Below, piece by piece: positions 34,526-46,140 of a stretch of DNA of 64,000 nt; the first letter of the stretch is position 1, and the number at the start of each line of letters is the position of its first letter. Made by a program: the position numbers and the translations under genes. Under the pieces are notes generated by a model. It saw only the letters and a program-made list of their open reading frames with translations, was not told where the DNA came from and did no database searches. Source of the DNA: Ceratodon purpureus (Eukaryota > Streptophyta > Bryopsida > Pseudoditrichales > Ditrichaceae); NCBI GenBank assembly GCA_014871385.1, contig CM026432.1:6225224-6289223 (forward strand). The letters are read 5' to 3'.

Positions 34526-35670
34526 TATATTTAACATCAAAGTAGTTTTAGGCTACTTTAAAGGCCCAATTGTGGAACAATAAGGTGTTTCTGCACGGTT
34601 CGTTGCAATGGATTTAGAGTTTGGTTTTTAAACAAGAAGCAATAATTGATGAGGTACATATAGAACATGTCATGCAGTCGATGGTAGGAGAATGACAACC
34701 AAAATTGAGGTTGTAAGAGACTTGTGACAAACATTCCACAAAGATGAAAATTCTTAATCCACCGAGGTATGAATTTCCAACTGCTACAACGATTTGTTCC
34801 ACCACCATGATTCTTGTCTCCCACTCTCTCGACCCCTCACCCCCACTGCTGGCATTGCTTAATGTCATTTAAACTTCACGCCTACATTAATTTAGATCTT
34901 TCTTTCTATGGATTCCGATAATTTCGCATAATTGATTCTTGAGCAAACTCAACTTCACAAAGGATTTCAGAGCTTCCAAGGAATAAGAGGCAAGCCCAAG
35001 AGACGGAATGATGGAGCGCCCCTTTCAACAAGACATGGAACAAACGCAACAAGCCCTAATAAATCCAAGGACAAAGACTACCAACCAAGTCACAAAGTAA
35101 AATAGAAACACTAATTCAATTTCAAACTTAGGAATAGATTGGTTCAATTCTATGCTAGTAAACTTTCTTGCTCTGTCGACCATTCTGCTCTGCATAAGTT
35201 AAATAGACAACAGTGTGTTAGAGATTTTGCGGGCCTTGTATTTTTGAAACTATTTACCTTGCCTAGGCCATCGACGATGAGATCCGGCCACGCCTATCAA
35301 ACTCGTGGATGACCCCACGTACCAGGCCCCCTTGGGTCCCCCTCATCCCCTTCACAATTGCTCTATGCTTCTCTTCGGCCGCAGAGCGTAATTCAAAGGT
35401 TGGTTGTTTCTATACCTCCGCGGTTGGTATCGGGGGGTGGTTGGAACATGGCACGTAAGTCGATTTCTTGTTCCGCTTTTGAGAAGGATTCAAGAGCGTG
35501 TGTGGGAGTCGGGTACAGAGGTTTTGCGTTTTATGGAACAACAATGGTTTTGGACCGGAAGTGGTGGAGCCCATTTCCATCTTGGTGCAAAATTTGTGGG
35601 ACATTGACATGCGCGAGAGAACACCGGCTTGGGCCGGGTGTGATACCCGCCGGGTATCGAGACGGGTTCC

Positions 35671-35742
35671 GGGTATCTGGTCTAGTGGTATGATTCTTGC
35701 TTAGGGTGCAAGAGGTCGGGAGTTCGATTCTCCCGATACCCC
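35671..35742 (+). tRNA. tRNA-Pro(AGG), unit 12
   Basis: No difference seen from the unit 1 copy. Confidence 0.96.
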
Positions 35743-35753
35743 TCCCTCCACCT

Positions 35754-35825
35754 GGGCACTTGGTCTAGTGGTATGATTCTCGCTTTGGGTGCGAGAGGTC
35801 ACAAGTTCGATTCTCGTAGTGCCCC
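35754..35825 (+). tRNA. tRNA-Pro(UGG), unit 12
   Basis: Same as unit 1. The downstream spacer has C at 36464. Confidence 0.93.
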
Positions 35826-36970
35826 TATATTTAACATCAAAGTAGTTTTAGGCTACTTTAAAGGCCCAATTGTGGAACAATAAGGTGTTTCTGCACGGTT
35901 CGTTGCAATGGATTTAGAGTTTGGTTTTTAAACAAGAAGCAATAATTGATGAGGTACATATAGAACATGTCATGCAGTCGATGGTAGGAGAATGACAACC
36001 AAAATTGAGGTTGTAAGAGACTTGTGACAAACATTCCACAAAGATGAAAATTCTTAATCCACCGAGGTATGAATTTCCAACTGCTACAACGATTTGTTCC
36101 ACCACCATGATTCTTGTCTCCCACTCTCTCGACCCCTCACCCCCACTGCTGGCATTGCTTAATGTCATTTAAACTTCACGCCTACATTAATTTAGATCTT
36201 TCTTTCTATGGATTCCGATAATTTCGCATAATTGATTCTTGAGCAAACTCAACTTCACAAAGGATTTCAGAGCTTCCAAGGAATAAGAGGCAAGCCCAAG
36301 AGACGGAATGATGGAGCGCCCCTTTCAACAAGACATGGAACAAACGCAACAAGCCCTAATAAATCCAAGGACAAAGACTACCAACCAAGTCACAAAGTAA
36401 AATAGAAACACTAATTCAATTTCAAACTTAGGAATAGATTGGTTCAATTCTATGCTAGTAAACCTTCTTGCTCTGTCGACCATTCTGCTCTGCATAAGTT
36501 AAATAGACAACAGTGTGTTAGAGATTTTGCGGGCCTTGTATTTTTGAAACTATTTACCTTGCCTAGGCCATCGACGATGAGATCCGGCCACGCCTATCAA
36601 ACTCGTGGATGACCCCACGTACCAGGCCCCCTTGGGTCCCCCTCATCCCCTTCACAATTGCTCTATGCTTCTCTTCGGCCGCAGAGCGTAATTCAAAGGT
36701 TGGTTGTTTCTATACCTCCGCGGTTGGTATCGGGGGGTGGTTGGAACATGGCACGTAAGTCGATTTCTTGTTCCGCTTTTGAGAAGGATTCAAGAGCGTG
36801 TGTGGGAGTCGGGTACAGAGGTTTTGCGTTTTATGGAACAACAATGGTTTTGGACCGGAAGTGGTGGAGCCCATTTCCATCTTGGTGCAAAATTTGTGGG
36901 ACATTGACATGCGCGAGAGAACACCGGCTTGGGCCGGGTGTGATACCCGCCGGGTATCGAGACGGGTTCC

Positions 36971-37042
36971 GGGTATCTGGTCTAGTGGTATGATTCTTGC
37001 TTAGGGTGCAAGAGGTCGGGAGTTCGATTCTCCCGATACCCC
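36971..37042 (+). tRNA. tRNA-Pro(AGG), unit 13
   Basis: No difference seen from the unit 1 copy. Confidence 0.96.
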
Positions 37043-37053
37043 TCCCTCCACCT

Positions 37054-37125
37054 GGGCACTTGGTCTAGTGGTATGATTCTCGCTTTGGGTGCGAGAGGTC
37101 ACAAGTTCGATTCTCGTAGTGCCCC
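37054..37125 (+). tRNA. tRNA-Pro(UGG), unit 13
   Basis: Same as unit 1. The downstream spacer has C at 37764. Confidence 0.93.
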
Positions 37126-38270
37126 TATATTTAACATCAAAGTAGTTTTAGGCTACTTTAAAGGCCCAATTGTGGAACAATAAGGTGTTTCTGCACGGTT
37201 CGTTGCAATGGATTTAGAGTTTGGTTTTTAAACAAGAAGCAATAATTGATGAGGTACATATAGAACATGTCATGCAGTCGATGGTAGGAGAATGACAACC
37301 AAAATTGAGGTTGTAAGAGACTTGTGACAAACATTCCACAAAGATGAAAATTCTTAATCCACCGAGGTATGAATTTCCAACTGCTACAACGATTTGTTCC
37401 ACCACCATGATTCTTGTCTCCCACTCTCTCGACCCCTCACCCCCACTGCTGGCATTGCTTAATGTCATTTAAACTTCACGCCTACATTAATTTAGATCTT
37501 TCTTTCTATGGATTCCGATAATTTCGCATAATTGATTCTTGAGCAAACTCAACTTCACAAAGGATTTCAGAGCTTCCAAGGAATAAGAGGCAAGCCCAAG
37601 AGACGGAATGATGGAGCGCCCCTTTCAACAAGACATGGAACAAACGCAACAAGCCCTAATAAATCCAAGGACAAAGACTACCAACCAAGTCACAAAGTAA
37701 AATAGAAACACTAATTCAATTTCAAACTTAGGAATAGATTGGTTCAATTCTATGCTAGTAAACCTTCTTGCTCTGTCGACCATTCTGCTCTGCATAAGTT
37801 AAATAGACAACAGTGTGTTAGAGATTTTGCGGGCCTTGTATTTTTGAAACTATTTACCTTGCCTAGGCCATCGACGATGAGATCCGGCCACGCCTATCAA
37901 ACTCGTGGATGACCCCACGTACCAGGCCCCCTTGGGTCCCCCTCATCCCCTTCACAATTGCTCTATGCTTCTCTTCGGCCGCAGAGCGTAATTCAAAGGT
38001 TGGTTGTTTCTATACCTCCGCGGTTGGTATCGGGGGGTGGTTGGAACATGGCACGTAAGTCGATTTCTTGTTCCGCTTTTGAGAAGGATTCAAGAGCGTG
38101 TGTGGGAGTCGGGTACAGAGGTTTTGCGTTTTATGGAACAACAATGGTTTTGGACCGGAAGTGGTGGAGCCCATTTCCATCTTGGTGCAAAATTTGTGGG
38201 ACATTGACATGCGCGAGAGAACACCGGCTTGGGCCGGGTGTGATACCCGCCGGGTATCGAGACGGGTTCC

Positions 38271-38342
38271 GGGTATCTGGTCTAGTGGTATGATTCTTGC
38301 TTAGGGTGCAAGAGGTCGGGAGTTCGATTCTCCCGATACCCC
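38271..38342 (+). tRNA. tRNA-Pro(AGG), unit 14
   Basis: No difference seen from the unit 1 copy. Confidence 0.96.
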
Positions 38343-38353
38343 TCCCTCCACCT

Positions 38354-38425
38354 GGGCACTTGGTCTAGTGGTATGATTCTCGCTTTGGGTGCGAGAGGTC
38401 ACAAGTTCGATTCTCGTAGTGCCCC
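38354..38425 (+). tRNA. tRNA-Pro(UGG), unit 14
   Basis: Same as unit 1. The downstream spacer has C at 39064. Confidence 0.93.
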
Positions 38426-39570
38426 TATATTTAACATCAAAGTAGTTTTAGGCTACTTTAAAGGCCCAATTGTGGAACAATAAGGTGTTTCTGCACGGTT
38501 CGTTGCAATGGATTTAGAGTTTGGTTTTTAAACAAGAAGCAATAATTGATGAGGTACATATAGAACATGTCATGCAGTCGATGGTAGGAGAATGACAACC
38601 AAAATTGAGGTTGTAAGAGACTTGTGACAAACATTCCACAAAGATGAAAATTCTTAATCCACCGAGGTATGAATTTCCAACTGCTACAACGATTTGTTCC
38701 ACCACCATGATTCTTGTCTCCCACTCTCTCGACCCCTCACCCCCACTGCTGGCATTGCTTAATGTCATTTAAACTTCACGCCTACATTAATTTAGATCTT
38801 TCTTTCTATGGATTCCGATAATTTCGCATAATTGATTCTTGAGCAAACTCAACTTCACAAAGGATTTCAGAGCTTCCAAGGAATAAGAGGCAAGCCCAAG
38901 AGACGGAATGATGGAGCGCCCCTTTCAACAAGACATGGAACAAACGCAACAAGCCCTAATAAATCCAAGGACAAAGACTACCAACCAAGTCACAAAGTAA
39001 AATAGAAACACTAATTCAATTTCAAACTTAGGAATAGATTGGTTCAATTCTATGCTAGTAAACCTTCTTGCTCTGTCGACCATTCTGCTCTGCATAAGTT
39101 AAATAGACAACAGTGTGTTAGAGATTTTGCGGGCCTTGTATTTTTGAAACTATTTACCTTGCCTAGGCCATCGACGATGAGATCCGGCCACGCCTATCAA
39201 ACTCGTGGATGACCCCACGTACCAGGCCCCCTTGGGTCCCCCTCATCCCCTTCACAATTGCTCTATGCTTCTCTTCGGCCGCAGAGCGTAATTCAAAGGT
39301 TGGTTGTTTCTATACCTCCGCGGTTGGTATCGGGGGGTGGTTGGAACATGGCACGTAAGTCGATTTCTTGTTCCGCTTTTGAGAAGGATTCAAGAGCGTG
39401 TGTGGGAGTCGGGTACAGAGGTTTTGCGTTTTATGGAACAACAATGGTTTTGGACCGGAAGTGGTGGAGCCCATTTCCATCTTGGTGCAAAATTTGTGGG
39501 ACATTGACATGCGCGAGAGAACACCGGCTTGGGCCGGGTGTGATACCCGCCGGGTATCGAGACGGGTTCC

Positions 39571-39642
39571 GGGTATCTGGTCTAGTGGTATGATTCTTGC
39601 TTAGGGTGCAAGAGGTCGGGAGTTCGATTCTCCCGATACCCC
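39571..39642 (+). tRNA. tRNA-Pro(AGG), unit 15
   Basis: This is the last copy, with no difference seen from unit 1. Confidence 0.96.
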
Positions 39643-39653
39643 TCCCTCCACCT

Positions 39654-39725
39654 GGGCACTTGGTCTAGTGGTATGATTCTCGCTTTGGGTGCGAGAGGTC
39701 ACAAGTTCGATTCTCGTAGTGCCCC
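39654..39725 (+). tRNA. tRNA-Pro(UGG), unit 15
   Basis: This is the last copy, the same as unit 1. The downstream spacer has T at 40364 and is cut off at 40513. Confidence 0.93.
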
Positions 39726-40513
39726 TATATTTAACATCAAAGTAGTTTTAGGCTACTTTAAAGGCCCAATTGTGGAACAATAAGGTGTTTCTGCACGGTT
39801 CGTTGCAATGGATTTAGAGTTTGGTTTTTAAACAAGAAGCAATAATTGATGAGGTACATATAGAACATGTCATGCAGTCGATGGTAGGAGAATGACAACC
39901 AAAATTGAGGTTGTAAGAGACTTGTGACAAACATTCCACAAAGATGAAAATTCTTAATCCACCGAGGTATGAATTTCCAACTGCTACAACGATTTGTTCC
40001 ACCACCATGATTCTTGTCTCCCACTCTCTCGACCCCTCACCCCCACTGCTGGCATTGCTTAATGTCATTTAAACTTCACGCCTACATTAATTTAGATCTT
40101 TCTTTCTATGGATTCCGATAATTTCGCATAATTGATTCTTGAGCAAACTCAACTTCACAAAGGATTTCAGAGCTTCCAAGGAATAAGAGGCAAGCCCAAG
40201 AGACGGAATGATGGAGCGCCCCTTTCAACAAGACATGGAACAAACGCAACAAGCCCTAATAAATCCAAGGACAAAGACTACCAACCAAGTCACAAAGTAA
40301 AATAGAAACACTAATTCAATTTCAAACTTAGGAATAGATTGGTTCAATTCTATGCTAGTAAACTTTCTTGCTCTGTCGACCATTCTGCTCTGCATAAGTT
40401 AAATAGACAACAGTGTGTTAGAGATTTTGCGGGCCTTGTATTTTTGAAACTATTTACCTTGCCTAGGCCATCGACGATGAGATCCGGCCACGCCTATCAA
40501 ACTCGTGGATGAC

Positions 40514-41805
40514 TCAATGCCTATCAAACTCGTGGTTGATGCCACGCTTATAGGAGAATTGTAATGTAGAGATATTTAGTGTTTTTTGTTGAAGTAAATG
40601 TTGATATGTAGAACTTGGCGATGGCTTTAAGAGCTTCATAGTTATATTGTGATGTTATATTTAGGTATGCAAGCTAAGTATTTATTCTAATCAATTTTAT
40701 GATTATTAAGCGATTTTATTTTTGATGTTGCGGTTAAGGATTGCCTTAAATATGAGCAAAGATATGATTAATGTTATCTCACCTGAGTTAAGGTGGATGT
40801 ATATTTTTTTCTTTTCTTGTGCCGTGGGTCGGAAGTTTTGAGTTTCGACGCAAATCGGGGCGTGGAGGGTGTTGTTGAAGGCGCGATTTATCGGAGAGGT
40901 GCAAGCAATTGTCAGATCATAGATCTATCTATGGGTCATGAGATATTGATCTTCTAAAGTATTTATGCTCCAAAAATTTTTGTATCAGACAAAAATATGC
41001 TTCTTTGGCCGTGTCAACGCCGCATGAGCATCCTTGTATTCTTTCTTATTAGAACGGATGTATGGGGGGATGCAGTTGTATGAGCGTAAAGTGGTGAGGG
41101 CTATGATGGTTTGAGTTTCTATGAAAATCTTATTATTTTTTTGAAATCCTATCACCACTTAATGCTATCCGGAAATTTTTTTTAAGTGTTTATTTTTAGA
41201 TACCAGAGTATCCTAATTCCATGTTCTGGAAATGTCAAGAAGATGAATTCGACAAGCATTAGAGTTATTTGTAAAGGTGTTCCTTGTTTTGTAAAAGATG
41301 CCCTCTCTTCTCCAATTTACATAATTAAATCAGCCCTTCATAGTTCATAATCAATTCAAGGAGGAAAAAGCCGACTAGGATTCTTGGTACAACATGACAT
41401 CTACTTTTTGTTTCTAAAAGGTGGCTTAAAAGCTTCTAACTTGTGTTGAGAGACCACCAAGGTCCTCTTTACATAACAAATATTATAACTGTAAGACCAC
41501 CAAACTCATTCATATCTACTAACTATTTAGAGTGAACAAGTAGTAATATAATAATTCACAAAAGGGGTATCTTCTTGAAACTTTTCTTGACTTTACAAAT
41601 AACTCTATTGTTCCATTGAAGAAATCAATATTTCTTCTTAATGCCTCCCATGCATTCAAGGAACAATGCCTGCCGAAGTTGCTAACAATAAAACACAAAT
41701 ACTGTGCAGGGTCGATCCAAAGAGATGGACTTAAAGAATCCCTAACAAGGGACTATTCCAAGAGAGGGCCTCAAATGTCGTAAGTACCCTACACGGAAGT
41801 GGGTC
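40514..41805. other. AT-rich intergenic DNA, no gene seen
   Basis: This 1.3 kb separates the array from the SurE-like gene. It has no long frame or structured repeat beyond the 17-bp array fragment at 40519-40535. The 3' UTR of the minus-strand SurE-like gene probably occupies its right end. Confidence 0.55.
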
Positions 41806-44800
41806 TTATAAAGCTGATGGAATCACAACGGTAGCTACCCAGTCCTCAAGTTGTACACGTATTTCAGGCTCCACGAAGGTATCCAAACCCACAGCTGTTA
41901 TAGTAACCTGCATTCAAAACCCCAGACCACAATGTGAAACGTGCTTGCAAATATGCTTCGCAAAATATTTCTTCCGATTCGATATTAGGTGTAAGAAAGA
42001 GAAAAAAGGTAAAAGAGGGACAAACTAAATAATAAATAGAGAATTTCAAAATTATAAATGAAGAAATTAATCAAAACATCTCTGCCAAATAACGACGCTC
42101 CAAAGCAACTGCTATCCCAAAACTCAATGCAAGGAATGAGATGAAACGTACAAATCCTTGTTCCAACGCGCCGAAGTCATGGTCGGGGGCCACCCCTCCA
42201 ACTTCGACCTCGGAGCCCTGCACATAAATTCCATGAACTGAAATCAGGATTTCGAGAAGAGCTCTTTATCATAATTGATGCAATTCAGACGAAATAGAGT
42301 ACTTTCGATGTCCAAAAAGACATCGAAATAACTTGCAACACACTTAGAAATATGCTTCTTTGAAACGTATTGGCTTGGAGTGAGATATGACATGGATTTA
42401 CCTCAAGACGAAAGAACATCTTCTGAGAAGTCTCCTTGTCAGGCTCTTCACCTGCACCTACTGATTCGACATCAGGAACCTGCTTCTTCAAAGTCGCACG
42501 CCTCGCTGCTCCCTGAGACAACATACAGAAATGCCAGTATCCATTAGCAACATTGCGAATATTTACTAGATATGCTCGTGTATGACACAATTGCCAGTCT
42601 CATCCACTGTCTATGGCAAGGAGACCTACGTCTACATGGAATCAGAGATCAAGATTAAAATGGACAAGAATTACAGTGAGACGCATAAAACTGCGAAAGT
42701 GTATGCGCATATACCGCAGCAGAAGCAGCAAGTCCAAGTTGGGCCATCTGTAAACCAACACCCGTGTCCTTTAACCTCTGCATGCGTCTCTCTTGTGTCT
42801 GTTTCTTCCATGTTAAAGGTAGGCGAGATGTGCCTTGTCTTGTAACTTTGTACCCCTGCCAGATCCACAGTCTCAGATCATGTAGGTCCTCAATCAATAA
42901 CAAAGCAAGATCCACCTTATCCCAAATATGAGATCTGTTTCCCTTCTTGTGTATGTAAAGTGTAAAACTAAAAGCAAAGCCATGTCATATAGTCCCCAAA
43001 TCACTGAAGCTAATCACTGAAGCTGAGCTTTTTTCTCCTGAATGTGGTTATCACGAGAATTGCTAAGTTCATTGATTCCCCAAATAAGAACAATGCCGTA
43101 TGCAAAATTTTGATTACGCTTTGACAAGACAGTTAACTTCAGAACAGCGGATAAACAGATGTAGATCATATAACCTTATGCTCTGCCGGATTAAAGGGAA
43201 CATCGACATTCAAAAAAAAGCCTGTGGGGTATACTCCTTCTTGAATGTCTCGCAGTGAAGCTTTAATCAGTGGAAGGCTCACAGCGGCTGCTGTCTTAAA
43301 ATTTTTTTCAGTGCTCTGACCTCGTTTCCTGAAAATTGCGGAGGCATCAGCATACATTGAACTAAGTTCCAATAAATGGTTCCAAAATTTCTGATTAGGA
43401 TAATAATTCTGTTGAAAACCATTAAAATCGCTGAACCAATGTTGCTCAGAGGAGCTGATGAACTGGAACATTGATGTGCAGAGCATAGGCAGATGCAATC
43501 ACTGCAAAAGAGGTACCAAGAAAATCGCAAAATTTGCACACAAAAAAGTATGGTCTCCGTATATGGTATACCAGTCTAAAGAAAGTGCAATTCCCGGTAC
43601 ACCGGCGATAGCTGCTTCACGTGCTCCAGCCACTGTACCTGAGTAGATGCTACACATATCATTTCATCGTCAGACTCCAAAAAAGTTCAGAACTTCACAT
43701 ACTCTTCCAGTTCTAGATTGTTCCCGAAAATGAACAAATAAATCTCAAGATATTCCAGAAAAAAATGCACTCGTAAGTGCATACTAGCCAATTACAAAGA
43801 TGCAAATTGAATCTAAGAAAGAACATGATAGACATACATGTGATAACCACAGTTGGAGCCTTTATTGATACCGCTGAGCACCTGAACAGCAAATACCGTT
43901 TACAAGGTTAGCTCCACATTCTGGCTACACAGTTCTGAATCGAACAGCTAATCAAAAGAATCCCAAAAAGAGAATCATCAACAGGACTACAAGTTTATGT
44001 AAGACAAGCCCCTTCACTTAGTCTAATTGGAGAAAAGGATGACAATACCAAGGTCGGCCTTGCCCATGGGAATATGGATGCCGTGAATGCCAACGAGACA
44101 CAATCAGCCGGAGTACCTGCTCAAGACAACCGATCCCCCATAATGTAACCAAACGTAGAATCCAACAAATTCATCAACATCACCGCATCTAAATATCCAT
44201 TCCCAAACAGATGATCGGATAAGCCAGGTCATCCCCAATCTCATATCAACATCCCTAGCGAAGATAATCAAATCCACCCCAAGACAAGTTATCAACAAAT
44301 TACCAGAGGTTTCAAAAGCTGTAGCGCCAGGGATTTTCACTTGCGAAACCTCTAAAGTATCTCTAGGAGTAATGCTGTGCGACACGGCTGACTTCTCTCT
44401 GCAAAAAAACAAAAAAACAACAATCCCATTCCGGTAAGCAGCACTATTATTAAAAATCAAGTCGGTAAAAGGAACCTAAAACTAAGCCTTGACAATTTCA
44501 AAGCACAAGAAAAATTCTCACACTCCTGGCTCCTCACTTCCACCAACGTCACAATTCACAACACCCACATACAAAACTACGTCACTGAAGTCCAAAAAAC
44601 CCACTAAACCCTGCTTGCAAACCATCTCACCCATCCAAATTCTACACAGTAAGAAAACTCACGAATCCGGCGCGCAGACAAACACATTACAGCTCCCGTC
44701 CTCGACCAAAGCGGCGACCAAAGCGCGCAACCCAGGAGCATTGATCCCATCGTCGTTCGTGACCAACACATTAGGCAGCCCATTCTCCTTCCCCACCACC

Positions 44801-44880
44801 ACCACCTCCTCCTCCTCCTCCTCCTCCTTCTTCTTCTCCTGCTTCATGAACCTCGCCGGCAAGTGCCCCCCGGTGTACAT
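41806..44880 (-). CDS. SurE-like phosphatase/5'-nucleotidase, 10 exons
   Basis: The family hydrolyses phosphate from nucleoside monophosphates and related substrates with a divalent metal. Exons, all on the minus strand with GT-AG introns and phases that join cleanly: 44880-44663, 44398-44304, 44116-44049, 43881-43838, 43649-43572, 43328-43175, 42855-42715, 42512-42402, 42217-42152, 41907-41806, giving 358 residues. Family motifs: [17 protein letters not shown] (metal-binding Asp43-Asp44), [33 protein letters not shown] and [11 protein letters not shown]. The C-terminal half ([37 protein letters not shown]) is as in plant SurE-like proteins. Residues 17-25 are a Glu/Lys run from a CTC/TCC repeat, so the N-terminus is variable. 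The ATG at 44880 is the first in an open frame; Met12 is an alternative. I see no convincing transit peptide. Confidence 0.93.
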
Positions 44881-46140
44881 GATGAAACGGAGCCCCCCAA
44901 AACCCGAACCCCCACAAAGCCTCCAAAAACTCGGAAAAAAACCCAGAAAAACCCGAAAAAAATCAGAAAAAAATCAGAAAAAATCGGGAAAACTCCGGAA
45001 AAATCAGGGAAAAAATTGTTTCAGGGAAATGAGTGCGCAGGCTTTGGAGAATCGAAGTTGGAGTGGCGACAGGGATGCCGATCTTCAGGTGCGGTAGCTG
45101 CGTGGCTGCGAAACCTCGCACATGAGCTGCCTCCTCATGGTTTCTACATGAGGACGATGGGTACCTAAACCCGTCACAGCGCCTAAGACTGAGACTATCT
45201 AAAGTAGGCGTACATATTGGTCGTGGTACCTAGGTGATAATGATGTGATACGCGGGTGGACGGTGTTATGTATGGGTGTGATAGTGGTGTGATACCCGGT
45301 TTGTGCTTAGGCGGGATTAGTGATTGATACATACCCGGACCCCGTGTAGCAGCTACGACTGTGATTATCTACCATTTGGATATATGTTTAGTTCTTGAAT
45401 GTATGAACATGTAGATTATGTTGTATAGGGTGAGCCCCGCGGGAGGGGCTCACGTGATGGGAGGTCCCCGTTGCAAAAGGGGTAGAGCGTAGCCTAACCC
45501 ATGCGTAAGGGGATCCTTCCATTGCGTGAGCCCCAACCGGGGATTCACACGGCGTAGCTGCTCATTGGGGTTTTTAATGTGCCCAATTCAAAGAGCCCGA
45601 GAGCTGCCCAAGTCTGCCCAGAGTGCCCGCGAGCTGCCCATGTCTACCTAAAGAGCCCGCCAGGTGCCCGAAAGGCACAACTACATGCACAGCTCTGCCC
45701 AAGTAAATCAAGACTATGCTATATCTGCCCCGAACGACAACCGACACCCTGCCCGAGCGAGATATATCTCACGCTCTGCCCCAAGCATTGAGAGCCCACT
45801 ACAGTTGCATGTGTTACACGCTATTTCTATTTGCAGTCATGTTACTATTTGTAGTTGGTTTTATCTGAGTTTGTTTTTATGTATTTGATTCATTATTATC
45901 TAGTTTTTTCACATAATCAGTTTTCATTTTTTAAAGTATTTGTTTCAGTTGCTTTAGTAGCTTTTGTTATTGTTTCATTTTTGTTGTTTTGATTTTTCAA
46001 ACTTTGTGTAGCTATGATTTTGTTGGTTATCAGTTAGTGTATTTTAATGGTATTTATGTGACCTCGTTTGTAAATGCTGATTTTTTTTTTCATCTTTGTT
46101 TTTAATCAGATACAATCTGAGTTTGAGTAAGATTAACAAG
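44881..46140. other. Intergenic, promoter side of the SurE-like gene, no gene seen
   Basis: At 44890-45020 the minus strand shows TTTTTC/GGTTTTT repeats, probably the promoter/5' UTR of the SurE-like gene. A GC-rich island with a perfect 9-bp hairpin lies at 45430-45453, and a GCTGCCCA-rich patch at 45590-45680. From 45800 the DNA is AT-rich. Confidence 0.5.
45430..45453. repeat. Perfect 9-bp inverted repeat
   Basis: GTGAGCCCC, loop GCGGGA, GGGGCTCAC. A related GTGAGCCCC recurs at about 45526, followed by AACCGGGG, so the island may fold further. No RNA family is recognised. Confidence 0.6.

Larger units (their letters stand above)
20164..40513 (+). repeat. Tandem array of 1300-bp units, each with a tRNA-Pro pair
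   Basis: The period is exactly 1300 bp over 15.65 units. Only three variable positions were found by eye: C/T at 20864 plus multiples of 1300, C in the first unit versus T elsewhere at 21156, and G versus A in the T-stem of the first tRNA-Pro(UGG). The unit is tRNA-AGG (72 bp), 11-bp spacer, tRNA-UGG (72 bp), then 1145 bp of spacer. The spacer holds small frames that repeat only because the DNA repeats; none looks like a gene. The array ends at 40513, where a 17-bp piece of the unit (40519-40535) is repeated once more. Confidence 0.97.

Noticed and set aside
20258-40068. Small open frames repeated in every 1300-bp unit (for example 21058-21393 plus, 21558-21824 minus, 21614-21868 minus)
   Set aside because: They recur only because the DNA repeats with almost no substitutions, overlap each other on both strands, cross the tRNA flanks and show no known domain. 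Identity between units gives no evidence of selection on protein.
20164-40513. CRISPR-like or satellite array
   Set aside because: The repeated unit is 1300 bp with functional-looking tRNA genes and no short-repeat/spacer alternation, so neither CRISPR nor simple satellite fits.
42582-42845. Plus-strand frame opposite the SurE-like exons
   Set aside because: It is antisense to exon 7 of the SurE-like gene, whose splice phases and motifs are convincing.
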